From Actinomycetota bacterium (lineage in GTDB: Bacteria > Actinomycetota > Actinomycetes > Mycobacteriales > Micromonosporaceae), in contig VAWN01000014.1 in NCBI GenBank assembly GCA_005885555.1, positions 19,108 through 62,286 of the forward strand: DNA of 43,179 nucleotides, written 5' to 3'. The notes beneath the pieces were generated by a model, which did no database searches, was not told the DNA's origin, and worked only from the letters and a program-made list of their open reading frames with translations. The position numbers and the translations under genes were made by a program. Numbering within the stretch: position 1 is the first letter of the stretch; every line of letters starts with the position of its first letter. Shown in pieces: positions 41,963 to 43,179 of the stretch.

Positions 41963-42306
41963 GCCAGCACCAGCAGGTACCCGGCGAAGGCGACCACCGC
42001 CCACGCGCCCAGCGCCGCGGCCGAGCCGCGCCACGCGCCCCAGCGCCGGATCAGCGGTACCGCGGCCAGGCAGTACACGGTGAACGCGACCGCACCGACT
42101 TGCATGCCGCGGGCCGACCGGCCGACGTCGCCGGCACCGCTGAACGCGAGGGTCACCAGGAGGCTGCCCAGGGCCACCGAGGGTGCCGCGGAGAACACCC
42201 CGGCGAACCGCTTCGGCGAGATGGTCTGCGCCAGCGCCGCGAAGGCCAGGACGAAGACGCCGCCGGCGAGTGCCTTGAGCACCACCTCGACGATCTTCGA
42301 CCCCAT
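41959..42306 (-). CDS. DUF3147-like membrane protein
   Basis: 115 residues from ATG 42306; a longer frame to 42339 would run into a tandem repeat. Four helices with SPKRFAGVFSAAPSVALGSLLVTL between the first two match the DUF3147 pattern (PKRFxGLFxAAPSVAL), followed by GMQVGAVAFTVYCLAAVPLI. Function unknown. It is the first gene of a pair with the 134-residue protein, and its promoter region contains two tandem 36-bp repeats shared with the divergent lipase gene. Confidence 0.8.
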   Translation of the reverse strand: MGSKIVEVVLKALAGGVFVLAFAALAQTISPKRFAGVFSAAPSVALGSLLVTLAFSGAGDVGRSARGMQVGAVAFTVYCLAAVPLIRRWGAWRGSAAALGAWAVVAFAGYLLVLA

Positions 42307-42307
42307 C

Positions 42308-42378
42308 GTGGCGAAGTTCCCGCGCCGGGGTTCGGGCAAACCTGTGGCGAAGTTCCCGCGCCGGGTTCCGGCAAACCT
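42308..42378. repeat. Two tandem direct repeats (about 36 bp) between divergent genes
   Basis: The unit GTGGCGAAGTTCCCGCGCCGG followed by a variable junction and GGCAAACCT occurs at 42308-42343 and 42344-42378. The second copy is one base shorter, with one further difference. The repeats occupy almost the whole 80-bp gap between the DUF3147-like gene and the lipase gene, where both promoters must lie. Confidence 0.85.
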
Positions 42379-42386
42379 GAGGGAGC

Positions 42387-43179
42387 ATGGAGCGCATGAT
42401 TCTGGCCGGTCTGGCGCCGCGACGGCGGTTGCTGGTCGTGGGGGTGCTGCTGCTTGGCGTGGTACTAGCGGCGGTGCTCACCGTCCGGGCCTGCGCGGGC
42501 CGTGGCACTCCGACGGGGTACCCGGACCAGTCCCGGCCCGGTCCCGTCCTGCTCGTGCCGGGCTACGGCGGCAGCCGGGCGGCGCTGTCCGTCCTCGCCG
42601 CGCGGATCCGCGCGACCGGCCGGCCGGCGACCGTGCTGACGCTGCCCGGCGACGGTACCGGCGACCTCGCCGCCCAGGCCGCCACGCTGGACGCCGCCGT
42701 GCGCACCGAACTCGGGCACGGCGCGCGGTCCGTCGACGTGATCGGGTACTCGGCCGGCGGCGTGGTCGCCCGGCTGTGGGTCGCGCGGTACGGCGGCGAG
42801 CACTCCGCCCGCCGGGTCGTCACGCTGGGTTCCCCGCTGCACGGTGCCCGGATCGCCGCGACCGGTTCGGCACTGGTACCTGACGCCTGCCCGGCCGCCT
42901 GCCGACAGCTCGCCCCGGGCAGCAGCCTGCTGCGCGGGCTGGACGGCACGCCGCTGCCGGCCCGGCTGCCGTGGCTGTCCGTCTGGACCGAGGACGACCA
43001 GACGGTACAGCCTCCGGACTCCGCCCGGCTCGACGGCGCCGTCAACGTACCCGTGCAGAGCGTCTGCCCCGACGCCCACGTGGAGCACGGCGGGCTGCCG
43101 ACCGACCCGCTCGTCACCGGTCTGGTACTGCGCGGCATCGGTACCCTGCCGCCGGCCGCGCCGGGACCGACGGACTGCG
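42387..43179 (+). CDS. Secreted triacylglycerol lipase/alpha-beta hydrolase (partial)
   Basis: 264 codons are open from ATG 42387 to the window edge; GAGGG precedes the start and ATG 42396 is an alternative. A membrane helix (RLLVVGVLLLGVVLAAVLTV) serves as signal or anchor. The catalytic Ser122 lies in GYSAGG, VLLVPGYGGSRAAL gives the oxyanion loop, VWTEDDQTVQPPDS is a candidate acid loop, and the His of SVCPDAHVEHGGL is the expected catalytic base. The pattern fits bacterial class 2-type lipases. The C-terminus is missing. Confidence 0.85.
   Translation, partial: MERMILAGLAPRRRLLVVGVLLLGVVLAAVLTVRACAGRGTPTGYPDQSRPGPVLLVPGYGGSRAALSVLAARIRATGRPATVLTLPGDGTGDLAAQAATLDAAVRTELGHGARSVDVIGYSAGGVVARLWVARYGGEHSARRVVTLGSPLHGARIAATGSALVPDACPAACRQLAPGSSLLRGLDGTPLPARLPWLSVWTEDDQTVQPPDSARLDGAVNVPVQSVCPDAHVEHGGLPTDPLVTGLVLRGIGTLPPAAPGPTDC

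Overview
This window is chromosomal DNA from a high-G+C, spore-forming-type actinobacterium (Actinomycetota; a Micromonosporaceae-like genus is my guess, not shown by any marker). The evidence is strongly GC-biased third codon positions, many GTG starts and GTGA/ATGA start-stop overlaps, a WhiG/FliA-type sigma factor, a SigG-type ECF sigma factor with a SnoaL-like tail, a mycothiol-associated DinB-fold protein, and Hanks-type kinase and BldD-like/TPR regulator families typical of filamentous actinomycetes. No transposase, integrase, rRNA or CRISPR array was seen.

Layout. 1-3.0 kb: end of an esterase gene, an ATP-grasp-type protein and a GCS2 carboxylate-amine ligase (one small ligase operon), then a sigma factor with a perfect hairpin over its ribosome binding site (3.1-4.0 kb) and a VOC protein. 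4.5-15.9 kb: a complete selenocysteine locus. fdhA (formate dehydrogenase, in-frame UGA at 5067 followed by a SECIS whose GGUCU loop sits at the same distance from the UGA as in E. coli fdhF), fdhB and an nrfD-type membrane subunit form an operon. A KimA-like permease converges on it, and then come selD (minus), tRNA-Sec (selC), selA and selB. The locus therefore encodes both a selenoenzyme and the whole machinery for making and inserting Sec.

15.9-23.8 kb: a seven-gene minus-strand operon (NitT/TauT-type ABC permease, lipoprotein and ATPase; Gfo/Idh/MocA oxidoreductase; DUF993 aldolase-like protein; xylose-isomerase-like TIM barrel; CrtC/lipocalin-like protein) with a divergent LacI repressor and a LacI-type operator between them. 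It looks like an uncharacterised uptake-and-catabolism pathway. 23.9-28.8 kb: HAD phosphatase, L,D-transpeptidase lipoprotein, small acidic protein, membrane Ser/Thr kinase, and a second LacI regulator.

28.8-31.4 kb: an accessory-looking block holding an HTH/TPR regulator, two divergent small Cys-rich proteins (one not previously called because of its GTG start) and a TrmO-like protein. It contains none of the GGTACC palindromes that otherwise recur about every 350 bases through the window. 31.4-37.6 kb: ChrA chromate transporter and DUF2237, a secreted GH79-like glycosidase overlapping an alditol oxidase, and a ferric-reductase-like flavoprotein with its FMN-binding partner. 37.6-43.2 kb: a secreted seven-bladed propeller, SigG-type sigma factor with its DinB-fold neighbour, two DUF3147-like membrane proteins and a lipase running off the right edge. 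Interspersed are three decayed genes (a TrmO N-terminus, an MFS transporter remnant and a frameshifted ankyrin-like gene) and two tandem duplications.
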